Origin: Phenylobacterium soli
GTDB taxonomy: Bacteria; Pseudomonadota; Alphaproteobacteria; Caulobacterales; Caulobacteraceae
DNA: 64,000 nucleotides
Direction: 5' to 3'
Assembly: GCF_003254475.1 (NCBI RefSeq)
Contig: NZ_QFYQ01000001.1
Coordinates: 1,302,001-1,366,000, forward strand
Shown here one piece after another: positions 18,761-27,518 of this stretch (the stretch's first letter is position 1; each line of letters starts with the position of its first letter). The notes beneath the pieces are model-generated. The model saw only the letters and a program-made list of their open reading frames with translations. It was not told the DNA's origin and searched no databases. Both the position numbers and the translations under genes were made by a program.

Positions 18761-19558
18761 ATGCTGATCGTGCTCTCGCCCGCCAAGGCGCTCGACTTCA
18801 CCTCCGGCCCGCCGTCGGCGCCGCTGACCCTTCCCGAGCTGGGGGAGGAGACCGCCGAGCTCGCCAAGGCCACGAAGAAGCTCACCGCCAGCGACCTGAA
18901 GCGGCTGATGTCGCTGTCGGACAACCTGGCCAAGCTGAACCGCGAGCGCTTCCAGGCCTTCGATGCGGCCTCTGAAGAGGGGCTGCAGGCGGCCTTCGCC
19001 TTCAACGGCGACGTCTATACGGGGCTGAAGGCGCGCGAGCTCGACAAGAAGGGGCTCGCCTGGGCGCAGGATCACGTGCGGATCCTCTCCGGTCTCTACG
19101 GCGTGCTGCGCCCGCTCGACGCCATCCAGCCGTACCGGCTGGAGATGGGCACGCGGCTGAAGACCAAGCGCGGCGCGAGCCTCTACGACTTCTGGGGACC
19201 GCGGATCGCCGAGGCCCTCAATCAGGCGGCGGCCCGCCACAAGGACAAGACGCTCGTGAACTGCGCCAGCGGCGAATACTTCGGCGCGGTCGACCGCACC
19301 GCGCTGAAGCTGCCGGTGCTGACCTGCAAGTTCCTCGAGGAGAAGGACGGCGAGGCGCGGATGATCTCGTTCTTCGCCAAGAAGGCGCGCGGCCTCATGG
19401 CGCGTTACGCCATCGACCACCGCATCGACAAGGCCGCCGATCTCAAGGGCTTCGATTCCGAAGGCTACCGGTTCGTCCCGCAGCTCTCCTCGGACGAGGA
19501 GTTCACCTTCTCGCGGCCGCAGCCGCCGCCGGTGGTCGCCAAACGCAAGGGAGCCTGA
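18761..19558 (+). CDS. yaaA: Peroxide stress protein YaaA (DUF328)
   Basis: The 265-residue protein begins MLIVLSPAKALDF, the signature of the YaaA family. SLYDFWG, NCASGEYFGAVD and KGFDSEGYRFVPQLSSDEEFTF are also conserved. E. coli YaaA lowers intracellular iron under hydrogen peroxide stress and has a DNA-binding fold. The start at 18761 was chosen over an in-frame codon at 18725 because homology begins with MLIVLSPAK. The leader directly upstream can fold over the ribosome binding site, so translation may be regulated. The 3-hydroxybutyrate dehydrogenase gene begins one base after its stop. Confidence 0.95.
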   Translation: MLIVLSPAKALDFTSGPPSAPLTLPELGEETAELAKATKKLTASDLKRLMSLSDNLAKLNRERFQAFDAASEEGLQAAFAFNGDVYTGLKARELDKKGLAWAQDHVRILSGLYGVLRPLDAIQPYRLEMGTRLKTKRGASLYDFWGPRIAEALNQAAARHKDKTLVNCASGEYFGAVDRTALKLPVLTCKFLEEKDGEARMISFFAKKARGLMARYAIDHRIDKAADLKGFDSEGYRFVPQLSSDEEFTFSRPQPPPVVAKRKGA

Positions 19559-19559
19559 G

Positions 19560-20354
19560 ATGGCCGACTATGGTCTGAAGGGGCAGGTGGCGGTGGTCAC
19601 AGGCTCGACGAGCGGGATCGGCCAGGCGATGGCCCATGCGCTCGCCGGCGAAGGCGTCAACGTCGTGCTGAACGGCTTCGGCGATCCTGCGAAGATCGAG
19701 GCCGATCGCGCGGCGCTGGAGAAGAGCGCCGGGGTGCGCGCGATCTACCACGGGGCCGACATGACCAAGCCCGGCGAGATCGCGGACCTCGTCGCCTTCG
19801 CCCAGCGTGAGTTCGGCCGGCTCGACATCCTCCTCAACAACGCCGGGGTGCAGCACGTCGCGCCGGTGGAGGAGTTCCCGATCGAGAAGTGGGATCAGAT
19901 CATCGCCATCAACCTGACGAGCGCCTTCCACGCGACCCGGGCGGCGGTGCCGATCATGAAGGCCCAGGGGCGCGGCCGGATCGTCAATCTGGCCTCGGCC
20001 CACGGCCTTGTCGCCTCGCCGTTCAAGTCGGCCTATGTGGCGGCCAAGCATGGGATCGTCGGCTTCACCAAGGCGATCGCGCTGGAGACCGCGCGCAGCG
20101 GGATCACCGTCAACGCCATCTGTCCGGGCTATGTGAAGACGCCCCTGGTCGAGGCGCAGATCGCCGACCAGGCCAAGGCGCGCGGTATCCCCGTGGACCG
20201 GGTCGTCGAGGACGTGATCCTCGCCGCGCAGCCCAACAAGAGCTTCGTCGAATATCCGCACCTGGCCGGCATGCTGCTCTATCTGGTCAGCGACATGGGC
20301 GCCTCGACCACGGGCGCGGCGCTCAGCGTCGACGGCGGCTGGACGGCGGCCTGA
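19560..20354 (+). CDS. bdhA: 3-hydroxybutyrate dehydrogenase (SDR family)
   Basis: The 264-residue short-chain dehydrogenase has the NAD-binding TGSTSGIGQAMA, the NNAGVQHVAPVEEFP segment typical of D-3-hydroxybutyrate dehydrogenases, catalytic Ser in NLASAHGLVASPFKSA, and the YVAAKHG active-site Tyr/Lys pair. NAICPGYVKTPLVEAQI and the C-terminal SVDGGWTAA complete the match. It interconverts 3-hydroxybutyrate and acetoacetate in polyhydroxybutyrate and ketone-body use. It starts immediately after yaaA and so shares its transcript. Confidence 0.93.
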   Translation: MADYGLKGQVAVVTGSTSGIGQAMAHALAGEGVNVVLNGFGDPAKIEADRAALEKSAGVRAIYHGADMTKPGEIADLVAFAQREFGRLDILLNNAGVQHVAPVEEFPIEKWDQIIAINLTSAFHATRAAVPIMKAQGRGRIVNLASAHGLVASPFKSAYVAAKHGIVGFTKAIALETARSGITVNAICPGYVKTPLVEAQIADQAKARGIPVDRVVEDVILAAQPNKSFVEYPHLAGMLLYLVSDMGASTTGAALSVDGGWTAA

Positions 20355-20440
20355 GGCGCGGCCCTTCGGCTTGACGCCGCCCCGGAAACACGGCTTGTGC
20401 CATCCAACGACTGTTTGAATTCAGCGAGGGAGGCAGGGCC

Positions 20441-21223
20441 ATGGCGTTCAAGCCGTTCGATCTCACGGGCAAGGTGGCGCTGATCACCGGCGGCAATGGC
20501 GGCATCGGCCTGGGCATGGCCGAGGGCCTGGCCATGGCCGGCGCGAAGGTCGCCATCTGGGGCCAGAACGAGGAGAAGAACGCCAAGGCCGAGGCGCGCC
20601 TCAAGGCGCACGGCGTCGAGGTGCTCGCCCAGAAGGTCAACGTCGCCGACGAGGGCGAGGTGGTCGCCGGCGTCGCTCAGGTGCTGAAGACCTTCGGCCG
20701 GCTCGACTTCTGCGCCGCCAACGCCGGCATCGGCGGCGGCGCGCCCTTCGACCAGATGACCACCGAGAAGTGGCGCCGCGTCACGACCGTCAACCTCGAC
20801 GCGGTGTTCTGGACCTTCCGGGAAGCGGTGAAGCACATGGTCGAGCGGGCCAATGCCGGCGATCCGGGCGGCTCGCTGGCGGTCACCTCCTCCACCTCGG
20901 CGATCCACGGCGCGCCGCGCAACGAGGCCTACGCCTCGACCAAGGGCGCGGTGCTGTCGATGGTGCGGGGCCTGGCGGTCGAGTACGCGCGCTACGGCGT
21001 GCGCGCCAACTCCATCCTGCCGGGCTGGATCGCCACCGACATGACCCAGGGCGCCCAGGACAACGACAAGTTCAACGAGCAGGTGATCCTGAAGCGGGTG
21101 CCCGTCCGCCGCTGGGGCGAGTGGGAGGACTTCTCCGGCATCGCCGTCTACCTGGCCTCGGACGCCTCGAAGTTCCATACCGGCGACAGCTTCGTCATCG
21201 ACGGCGGCTATACGATCTTCTGA
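20441..21223 (+). CDS. SDR family oxidoreductase, substrate unknown
   Basis: The 260-residue classical short-chain dehydrogenase has TGGNGGIGLGMA (cofactor loop), CAANAGIGGG, SSTSAIHG with the catalytic Ser and YASTKGAV with the Tyr/Lys pair, then NSILPGWIATDM and VIDGGYTIF at the C-terminus. The fold and mechanism are certain but the substrate is not. It is preceded by a good ribosome binding site (GAGGGAGG, about 20426-20433) and an 86-base gap, so it may have its own promoter. It is about one third identical by eye to the upstream 3-hydroxybutyrate dehydrogenase, so the two are paralogues and not a recent duplication. Confidence 0.92.
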   Translation: MAFKPFDLTGKVALITGGNGGIGLGMAEGLAMAGAKVAIWGQNEEKNAKAEARLKAHGVEVLAQKVNVADEGEVVAGVAQVLKTFGRLDFCAANAGIGGGAPFDQMTTEKWRRVTTVNLDAVFWTFREAVKHMVERANAGDPGGSLAVTSSTSAIHGAPRNEAYASTKGAVLSMVRGLAVEYARYGVRANSILPGWIATDMTQGAQDNDKFNEQVILKRVPVRRWGEWEDFSGIAVYLASDASKFHTGDSFVIDGGYTIF

Positions 21224-21298
21224 TCGCCGGATTTCCCTCGCGTCACGGTTTTCTCCGGCGCTCGCGGGCGCCATGGTGGCCAAAAGCCGGAGGAAATC

Positions 21299-22282
21299 AT
21301 GGCCCTGCGTACCCCCCTGACTGAACTGCTTGGCGTCAAGCATCCGATCATGCTGGCCGGCATGGGCGGTGTCTCCTACGCGGAGCTGGCGGCGGCGGTC
21401 TCCAACGCCGGCGGCTACGGTGTGCTGGGCATGGCTGGGCGCGGGCCGGACTTCATCCGCGAGCAGATGCGCAAGGTGAAGTCGCTGACCGACAAGCCCT
21501 TCGGCGTCGACCTGCTGGCCGCATCGCCGGAGAGCCTCGTCGCCTCGGTGGACGTGATCATCGAGGAGGGCGCTTCGTCCTTCGTGGCGGGCCTCGGCGT
21601 GCCCATGCCGATCCTCGAGAAGCTGAAGAAGGCGGGCCTGAAGGTCATGGTCGTCTGCGGGGCGGTGAAGCACGCAGTGAAGGCCGAGCAGGCCGGCTGC
21701 GACGCGGTCATCTGCCAGGGCGGCGAGGGCGGCGGCCACACGGGCCTCGTCGGCACCATGCCGCTGGTCGCCCAGGCCGTGGAGTCCGTGAAGATCCCGG
21801 TGGTCGCGGCGGGCGGTCTCTACGACGGCCGCGGCCTCGCGGCCTCGCTCTGCCTCGGCGCCACGGGCGTCTGGATGGGCACCCGCTTCATCGCCAGCCA
21901 GGAAGCCCACGCCGGCGAGATGTACCGCGAGACGATCCTCGAGGCGTCCGACGAGGACACGGTCCGCACCCGCTGCTACTCGGGCAAGCCGATGCGGGTG
22001 AAGAAGAACCCCTACGTCGAGGACTGGGAGAGCCGTCCGGCCGACATCCAGCCCTTCCCGATGCAGGCGATGCTCTCGACCCAGGCGGGCGTCATGGGCG
22101 GCATCGGCGGCCAGATCGAAGGCCTCGACGCCGACAAGTCGTGCTTCGCCATGGGCCAGTCTGCGGGCGGCGTGCGCGACGTCCTGCCCGCCGGCGAAAT
22201 CGTCAAGCGGATCATGGCCGAGGCCGAGGCCGCCCTGGACCGGGCCAACGCCTTCCGCACCAAGGCGGCCGAACCCGCTTAA
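21299..22282 (+). CDS. Nitronate monooxygenase (2-nitropropane dioxygenase family)
   Basis: The 327-residue FMN enzyme starts with LTELLGVKHPIMLAGMGGVS and has AAVSNAGGYGVLGM, GVDLLAASPE, CQGGEGGGHTG and VVAAGGLYDGRGLAASLCLGATGVWMGTRF, the standard motifs of the family that oxidises toxic alkyl nitronates such as propionate-3-nitronate. Some family members have other substrates. It is preceded by GGAGGAAATC as ribosome binding site. Its TAA stop lies within TTAA shared with the stop of the opposite YbjN-like gene. Confidence 0.92.
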   Translation: MALRTPLTELLGVKHPIMLAGMGGVSYAELAAAVSNAGGYGVLGMAGRGPDFIREQMRKVKSLTDKPFGVDLLAASPESLVASVDVIIEEGASSFVAGLGVPMPILEKLKKAGLKVMVVCGAVKHAVKAEQAGCDAVICQGGEGGGHTGLVGTMPLVAQAVESVKIPVVAAGGLYDGRGLAASLCLGATGVWMGTRFIASQEAHAGEMYRETILEASDEDTVRTRCYSGKPMRVKKNPYVEDWESRPADIQPFPMQAMLSTQAGVMGGIGGQIEGLDADKSCFAMGQSAGGVRDVLPAGEIVKRIMAEAEAALDRANAFRTKAAEPA

Positions 22283-22863
22283 GGAGCGGCCGCCAGATAG
22301 CCCGGCGGATCCTTCAGGAACGCGGCGAAGTCCGAAAGGCAGCCGCGCCAGGCGTTGACGTGCGCCAGCATGTCCTGGCGCCCGGTGCTGGCGAACACCA
22401 GGGTCGAGTAGAGCACATGCGGCTTGCCGGACTTGTCCTGGTAGAGGCGGCAGGTGAGCGAGCTCTGATTGAAGCCGTTGATCTCGGCCACGGTCGCGGT
22501 CCTGGCCTGAGCCGAGGCGTCGAACTGCACGGCCTTGCAGAGGTGACCCTGCTGGTTGCAGCCGGCGTACTGGATGGCGAAGTCGCCGGCCGGTGAGGTG
22601 GCCTTGAGCACCACGTTCTCGGTGTCGTGCGCGCTGACCTGCGCCTTGGCGTCCAGCGCCCCGAGCAGGGCGGCGAGGTCCCTCGGCTCGCGCGCGTCGA
22701 AGGGACCGGTCGGCAGGGGCGGGGTCGCCGGAGCGGCGGCCGGCTTCGCGGCGGCGGGAGCAGCCGGCGCGGGCCGGTGGGTCGGGGTGCGGGTCTTGGC
22801 TTCGGCCGCGCCGGTCAGCGCGAGCGCTGCGAGGACGGCGATGGCGATGATCTTGCGGGTCAT
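22279..22863 (-). CDS. Secreted YbjN-domain-like protein
   Basis: The 194-residue protein has a signal peptide (about 1-22, LALTGAAEA) and a Pro/Ala-rich stretch (25-50). A YbjN-like domain follows: DLAALLGALDAKAQVS, CNQQGHLCKAVQFDAS and INGFNQSSLTCRLYQDK resemble the YbjN sensory-regulator fold. Three Cys residues in the domain suggest disulfides, which fits export to the periplasm. The start at 22863 was chosen because the signal peptide begins there. It is divergent from the stomatin-like gene, with a 109-base gap. Confidence 0.7.
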   Translation of the reverse strand: MTRKIIAIAVLAALALTGAAEAKTRTPTHRPAPAAPAAAKPAAAPATPPLPTGPFDAREPRDLAALLGALDAKAQVSAHDTENVVLKATSPAGDFAIQYAGCNQQGHLCKAVQFDASAQARTATVAEINGFNQSSLTCRLYQDKSGKPHVLYSTLVFASTGRQDMLAHVNAWRGCLSDFAAFLKDPPGYLAAAP

Positions 22864-22972
22864 GATGGATCGGTAGCAGGCCCAGGACTTGGGCGCGAGC
22901 GTGGCGCCGGTTTCCATGGCGGGACGCGTGGACCACCGATACACTCCCGCTCCAGTGGTTCGGGAGGGGTTC

Positions 22973-23947
22973 ATGGGATTTGCGGTTGCAGCTGTGATCC
23001 TGGTGCTGGCGTTCGTCATCGCCGTCGGGTCGATCAAGATCGTGCCGCAGGGGCGCGAATACACGGTGGAACGCTTCGGCCGCTACACCCGCACGCTGAA
23101 GCCCGGCATCAGCATCCTGACGCCGTTCGTCGAGAGCATCGGGCGCAAGATCAGCATGATGGAGCAGGTGCTCGACGTGCCGCGCCAGGAGGTGATCACC
23201 AAGGACAACGTCACCGTCCAGGTAGACGCCATCGTGTTCATCCAGGTGATGGACGCCGCGGCCTCGGCCTACCGGGTAGAGAACCTCGACTACGCCATCT
23301 CGCAGCTGACGATGACCAACCTGCGTACGGTGGTGGGCGCGATGGAGCTCGACGAGGTGCTGTCCCAGCGGGACCACATCAACTCGCGCCTGCTGGACGT
23401 CATCGACCAGGCGACCAGCCCGTGGGGCGTGAAGGTCGCGCGCATCGAGATCAAGGATCTGCAGCCGCCGCCGGACATCACCAACGCCATGGCCCGGCAG
23501 ATGAAGGCCGAGCGCGAGCGCCGGGCGGTGATCACCGAGGCCGATGGCGAGAAGCAGGCGGCGATCGCCCGCGCCGAGGGTTCGAAGCAGTCGGCGATCC
23601 TGCAGGCGGAGGGCCGGCGTGAGGCCGCGTTCCGCGACGCCGAGGCGCGCGAGCGTTCGGCCCAGGCCGAGGCCACGGCGACCGAGCTGGTCTCCAACGC
23701 CATCGCCAAGGGAGACGTGAACGCCATCAACTATTTCGTGGCCCAGAAGTACGTGGAGGCCTTCGGCAAGCTCGCCGAGAGCCCGCAGCAGAAGACCGTC
23801 ATCGTGCCGGCCGACATGGCCGCCCTGGTCGGCTCGATCGCCGGGGTCGGCGAACTGGTGAAATTCGCCGGCGCCGAGACCCCCGCCGCGCCGCGGGCGG
23901 CGCGCGGCCAGAAGGGCGGGTCCGCCGTCCCGCCGACCGGAGCCTGA
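22973..23947 (+). CDS. SPFH/stomatin-like membrane protein (QmcA family)
   Basis: The 324-residue protein has an N-terminal membrane helix (about 2-22) and then an SPFH domain with IVPQGREYTVERFGRYTRTLKPG and the conserved NVTVQVDAIVFIQVMDA. A long Ala/Glu/Arg-rich coiled coil (about 180-250) follows, with RRAVITEADGEKQAAI. These proteins form large ring or cage assemblies in the membrane and influence proteases. The ATG at 22973 is preceded by GGGAGGGG. The nfeD gene starts 3 bases after its stop, the usual pairing for this family. Confidence 0.95.
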   Translation: MGFAVAAVILVLAFVIAVGSIKIVPQGREYTVERFGRYTRTLKPGISILTPFVESIGRKISMMEQVLDVPRQEVITKDNVTVQVDAIVFIQVMDAAASAYRVENLDYAISQLTMTNLRTVVGAMELDEVLSQRDHINSRLLDVIDQATSPWGVKVARIEIKDLQPPPDITNAMARQMKAERERRAVITEADGEKQAAIARAEGSKQSAILQAEGRREAAFRDAEARERSAQAEATATELVSNAIAKGDVNAINYFVAQKYVEAFGKLAESPQQKTVIVPADMAALVGSIAGVGELVKFAGAETPAAPRAARGQKGGSAVPPTGA

Positions 23948-23950
23948 GCC

Positions 23951-24409
23951 ATGGCGGACATCGTCGCCTTCTCGGGAAGCCATGCCTTCTGGGTCTGGAC
24001 CGGCCTGGCGGCGGTGCTGCTCGCCGCTGAGATGCTGACCGGGTCCGGTTGGCTGCTGTGGCCGGCGACCTCGGCGGGGGCGGTGGCCGTGCTGAGCGCC
24101 GCCACCGACGTCTCCGCCACGACGGCGGTGCTGGTGTTCGCGGCCCTGACCATCGTCACCACCGTGCTCGCTCGCCGCTACCTGCCGCGGTCGCTGCGGC
24201 CGCACGGCCACGACATCAACGACAACGTCGCCAGGCTGATCGGCCACCAGGGCCGCGCGGTGGGCGCCTTCCGCGACCGGACCGGCCGGGTGTTCATCGA
24301 CGGCAAGGAATGGGCGGCGGAGCTGGCCGACGGCGAAGCCCTTGCCGACGGCGCCCGGGTCGAGGTGGTCGGCGTGCAGGGAGCTCGGCTTCGCGTGCGC
24401 GGCGCATAA
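23951..24409 (+). CDS. NfeD family membrane protein
   Basis: The 152-residue protein is the short NfeD type: hydrophobic segments at about 14-75 (GLAAVLLAAEMLTGSGWLLW and the following helices), then a C-terminal OB-fold domain with GHQGRAVGAFRDRTGRVFIDG and VEVVGVQGARLRVRG. Short NfeD proteins lack the serine protease domain and partner with stomatin-like proteins such as the one encoded directly upstream. Confidence 0.93.
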   Translation: MADIVAFSGSHAFWVWTGLAAVLLAAEMLTGSGWLLWPATSAGAVAVLSAATDVSATTAVLVFAALTIVTTVLARRYLPRSLRPHGHDINDNVARLIGHQGRAVGAFRDRTGRVFIDGKEWAAELADGEALADGARVEVVGVQGARLRVRGA

Positions 24410-24488
24410 CGCCGTTCGTCGCGCGCCTCGCAAGGCGACGCTAAGCCTTTGGAAACAGGCCATAGTTCGGCCGGGTTCTTGGCTCAAC

Positions 24489-24518
24489 TTGACCCTGGGA
24501 CGAAGCGGGCGCTTATGT
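24489..24518 (+). promoter_or_regulatory. Possible promoter for the five-repeat cysteine protein
   Basis: TTGACC (24489-24494) and TTATGT (24513-24518) form a plausible -35/-10 pair with an 18-base spacer, 38 bases before the ATG at 24557. It lies in the 147-base gap after nfeD. The -10 match is only partial. Confidence 0.3.
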
Positions 24519-24556
24519 GCGCGCCAGAGGATTCCACCCAGGAGAGACCAAAGAAA

Positions 24557-25882
24557 ATGAGGCCTAAGGTTTTGGGGCTGGCCGCCGCCCTGCTCGTCGC
24601 GGCGCTGGCGCCGATCGCCGTGATGTCCGCCCCGAAGGGCGCGCCGGCGGTGTCGGACGCCCAACGCAAGCAAGGCATGGCCGAGACCCCGGCGCTGGTG
24701 CAGGCCGCGGGCCTGCCCTGCCAAGTGAGCGACGCCCGCTTCGTCGGCAAATCGCCCGGCGACAAGAAGAAGGGCACGCCCGACCAGAGCTACTATGAAG
24801 TCGCCTGCGCGCCCGGCACCATGGGCTACATCCTGCAGGCCTCGGCCGGCGGCCCGACGACGGTCTTCTCCTGCATCGAGGCGAACACGTCGCCCGATCC
24901 CAGCAAGCCGCCGTCCCTGCCGTGCGTGCTGCCCGGCAACTCCGATCCGAAGGCGGTCCTTGGGCCGCTGCTGAGCAAGGCTGGCGCGCAGTGCACCCCG
25001 ACCGCCACCCGCGGCATCGGCCAGACCAAGACCCAGACCTTCATCGAAGTGGCCTGCCAGGAAGGCGCCGGCTACGTGGCCATCGCCAGCGCGCCGTTCG
25101 ACGCCTCCAAGGGCCTCGAAGCGCAGAACTGCCTGAACTTCGACGACGGCGCCGGCAACATCAAGTGCGCCCTGTCCGACAAGACGGCGCGCCTGAAGAT
25201 CGTCGACAGCCTCGCGACCGCGGCCAACAACGGCTGCGTCGTGAAGGACCGCCGCTTCGTCGCCACCGCCAAGGACGGCGCCGACTACTACGAGGCGTCC
25301 TGCCAGGACGGTAAGGGCTACATCTACAAGGCCAACGGCGCGAAGCTGGCCCAGGCCACCGACTGCGGCCACGCCCAGGGCTTCTTCGGCGGCTGCACCC
25401 TGACCGACGCCCGCCAGGCTGAGACCGAACAGGCGGCGCTCTACACCAAGCTCGCCAAGAACTCGGGCTCGAACTGCCAGGTCACCCGCTACGCCCTGTT
25501 CCCGGCCCGTCCCGACAACAAGGAGGCCGTGGAGCTGGTCTGCGCCGACGGCAACAGCGCCATCGGCATCTTCCCGGCCACCGGCAAGGGCGACGTGCTC
25601 GACTGCGGCCACGCGCTGGTCGCCGGCTACAAGTGCAGCCTCGGCAAGGCCGACTACTCGGCCCTGACCGCCGACCTGCGCAAGTTCGAGAAGAGCTGCA
25701 CGGTCTCCAACGCCCGTCCGGCCGCCAAGACCCAGAAGGGCACCATCCTCGTCGAGGTGGCCTGCTCGGACGGCCTGCCGGGTTACATGATCGAGTACTC
25801 GGCCGCGCCGGTGAACGCCCTCGGCGCCACCGGCTGCCGCTTCGCCGGCGGCTGCCAGCTGCCGGGCAACAAGACGAGCTGA
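24557..25882 (+). CDS. Secreted protein made of five four-cysteine repeats, function unknown
   Basis: The 441-residue protein has a signal peptide (about 1-24, ending VMSA) and then five repeats of about 75-90 residues. Each repeat has four Cys in the order CxV...(V/E)xxC.xG.xGY...C...CxL. Examples are CQVSDAR, YYEVAC and GYILQA in repeat 1, and CTVSNAR, LVEVAC and GYMIEYS in repeat 5. All 20 Cys of the mature protein fall in this pattern, which suggests two disulfides per repeat in an exported protein. I recognise no named family. The ATG at 24557 follows CAGGAGAG. A strong terminator follows the gene, so it is probably its own transcription unit. Confidence 0.85.
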   Translation: MRPKVLGLAAALLVAALAPIAVMSAPKGAPAVSDAQRKQGMAETPALVQAAGLPCQVSDARFVGKSPGDKKKGTPDQSYYEVACAPGTMGYILQASAGGPTTVFSCIEANTSPDPSKPPSLPCVLPGNSDPKAVLGPLLSKAGAQCTPTATRGIGQTKTQTFIEVACQEGAGYVAIASAPFDASKGLEAQNCLNFDDGAGNIKCALSDKTARLKIVDSLATAANNGCVVKDRRFVATAKDGADYYEASCQDGKGYIYKANGAKLAQATDCGHAQGFFGGCTLTDARQAETEQAALYTKLAKNSGSNCQVTRYALFPARPDNKEAVELVCADGNSAIGIFPATGKGDVLDCGHALVAGYKCSLGKADYSALTADLRKFEKSCTVSNARPAAKTQKGTILVEVACSDGLPGYMIEYSAAPVNALGATGCRFAGGCQLPGNKTS

Positions 25883-25909
25883 GGCCACGGCCAAGGCTCC
25901 AACATGAAG

Positions 25910-25940
25910 AGGCCCGCGGGTTCGTCCCGCGGGCCTTTTT
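25910..25940 (+). terminator. Rho-independent terminator after the cysteine-repeat protein
   Basis: An 11-bp perfect stem (25910-25920 with 25926-25936) encloses the loop TTCGT and runs into TTTTT CTTT. It lies 28 bases after the stop of the five-repeat protein. The facing minus-strand gene ends at 25972, but no T-tract is present on that side. Confidence 0.85.
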
Positions 25941-25971
25941 CTTTGGCCGGCCGATGCGTCAGGAGCGGTCG

Positions 25972-27513
25972 CTAGATCACCGCCTCGATGAACATCGGGC
26001 CCCTGTTCGCCATGGCGCCGGCGAAGGCCTTCTCGAACTCCTCGGCGGTCGAGCAGCGCACGGACGGCAGGCCCAGGCCCTTGGCCAGCGACACCCAGTC
26101 GATCGCCGGGTCGCCGAGCTCGAGCAGCTTGGACGCCTGCGGGCCGGCCTGGCCCGAGCCGGTGCGCATCATCTCGATGTTGAGGATGCGATAGGAGTTG
26201 TTGGCGAAGACCACGGCGCAGACGTCGAGGTCCTCGCGAGCCATCGTCCAGAGCGACTGCACCGTGTACATGGCCGCGCCGTCGCCGTTCAGGGAGACGA
26301 CCTTGCGGTCCGGGCAGGCCACCGCCGCGCCGATGGCGAGCGGCAGGCCGGCGCCGATGGCGCCGCCGGTGAGCGCCAGCACCTCGTGGGGCCGGGCGGT
26401 CATGGACGGCACGGCGATGCCGCCGCCGGAGGTGACGCTGTCGTCGCAGACCACGGCGCCCTCGGGCAGGTGGCGGGCGACGGTGACGCCGCAGAGCTGC
26501 GGGCTGAGCTTTCCGCTCGGCGCGGCGTCGGGCAGCTTCAGCGGCTGGACCGGGCCTTCCTTTGGCGCGCCCAGGGCGTCGGCGAGGGCGGCGAGGCCGG
26601 CGACGGCGTCTTCGGCCCGGTCGGCGAGGGAGAGGGTCGCCGCGCCCTCGGGGACCAGCACGCTCGGCCGGTCGGGGTAGGCGAAGAAGGCGACCGGCTG
26701 GGTGGTGCCGGCGTAGATCATCAGATCGACGCCCTCGAGCTCGGCCAGCGCGGCCTCGCCGAAGTACTGCATGCGGCGCGGCGCGAAGGCGCCGGCGCCG
26801 CGCGGCTGGCGCGAAACGAAGGTGTCGGCGTAGACGGTGACGCCGGCGGCCTGCAGGCGGGCGGCTTCCTTCAGGCCCTCGGCCCGGCAGGCCTGGCCGC
26901 CGATCAGAATGATGGGCTTCTTGGCGTCCTTGAGGGCGCGGGCCGCGGCCTCGACCTGCTCGCCCTTGGGGGCGGGGCGGACCGGCTTCTGGGCGATGGC
27001 CGGCTCAGTCGTGGTCTCCAGCCAGGCGCTGTCGGCGGGCAGGATCAGGCTGACCGGACCGCAGGGCGCGGTCATCGAGGCGGCGACGGCTTCGGCGGCG
27101 AGCCCGGCCACGGCGTCCGGGCTGTCGGCCGACTTGGCCCACAGCGAGTTGGGCGTCACCAGCGTCTTGATGTCGGAGTTCAGCGGCGCGTCGTACTGGC
27201 GGTGGTAGGTGGCGTGGTCGCCGACGACGTTGACGATCGGGGTGAAGGCGCGCCGGGCGTTGTGCAGGTTGGCGACGCCATTGCCGTAGCCGGGGCCGAG
27301 GTGCAGCAGGGTGCAGGCCGGCCGGTCGGCCATGCGGCCGTAGCCGTCGGCCGCGCCGGTGGCCACGCCCTCGAACAGGCAGAGCACCGGCCGCATCTGC
27401 GGATTGCGGTCGAGGGCGGCGACGAACTGCATCTCCGAGGTGCCGGGATTGGCGAAGCAGGCGGTCACCTCGTTGGCCACGAAGGTGGAGATCAGGGCGT
27501 CGGCGCCGTTCAT
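25972..27513 (-). CDS. Thiamine pyrophosphate enzyme (acetolactate synthase large-subunit-like)
   Basis: The 513-residue protein has the three-domain TPP-enzyme layout. The cofactor-activating Glu48 is in CLFEGVATGAADGYGRM, and the TPP-binding segment GDGAAMYTVQSLWTMAREDLD...NN sits in the C-terminal domain. It is shorter than true acetolactate synthases and lacks an adjacent small subunit. HLGPGYGNGVANLHNARRA places it in the IlvB-like group often annotated in aromatic-degradation loci; the paired His of benzoylformate decarboxylase is not seen. The reaction is unknown. It lies 5 bases after the feruloyl-CoA synthase-like gene on the same transcript, so a decarboxylation or carboligation in phenylpropanoid use is a reasonable guess. 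Confidence 0.85.
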   Translation of the reverse strand: MNGADALISTFVANEVTACFANPGTSEMQFVAALDRNPQMRPVLCLFEGVATGAADGYGRMADRPACTLLHLGPGYGNGVANLHNARRAFTPIVNVVGDHATYHRQYDAPLNSDIKTLVTPNSLWAKSADSPDAVAGLAAEAVAASMTAPCGPVSLILPADSAWLETTTEPAIAQKPVRPAPKGEQVEAAARALKDAKKPIILIGGQACRAEGLKEAARLQAAGVTVYADTFVSRQPRGAGAFAPRRMQYFGEAALAELEGVDLMIYAGTTQPVAFFAYPDRPSVLVPEGAATLSLADRAEDAVAGLAALADALGAPKEGPVQPLKLPDAAPSGKLSPQLCGVTVARHLPEGAVVCDDSVTSGGGIAVPSMTARPHEVLALTGGAIGAGLPLAIGAAVACPDRKVVSLNGDGAAMYTVQSLWTMAREDLDVCAVVFANNSYRILNIEMMRTGSGQAGPQASKLLELGDPAIDWVSLAKGLGLPSVRCSTAEEFEKAFAGAMANRGPMFIEAVI

Positions 27514-27518
27514 GGCGA

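Noticed and set aside
20279..25894. A 1871-codon open frame on the minus strand
   Set aside because: It runs antisense to a series of well-identified genes (SDRs, nitronate monooxygenase, stomatin, NfeD) and its product is a low-complexity Arg/Gly/His/Ala string typical of high-GC shadow frames.
25910..25940. Candidate bidirectional terminator also serving the TPP-enzyme gene
   Set aside because: The minus-strand side lacks a T-tract, so it was assigned only to the plus-strand gene.
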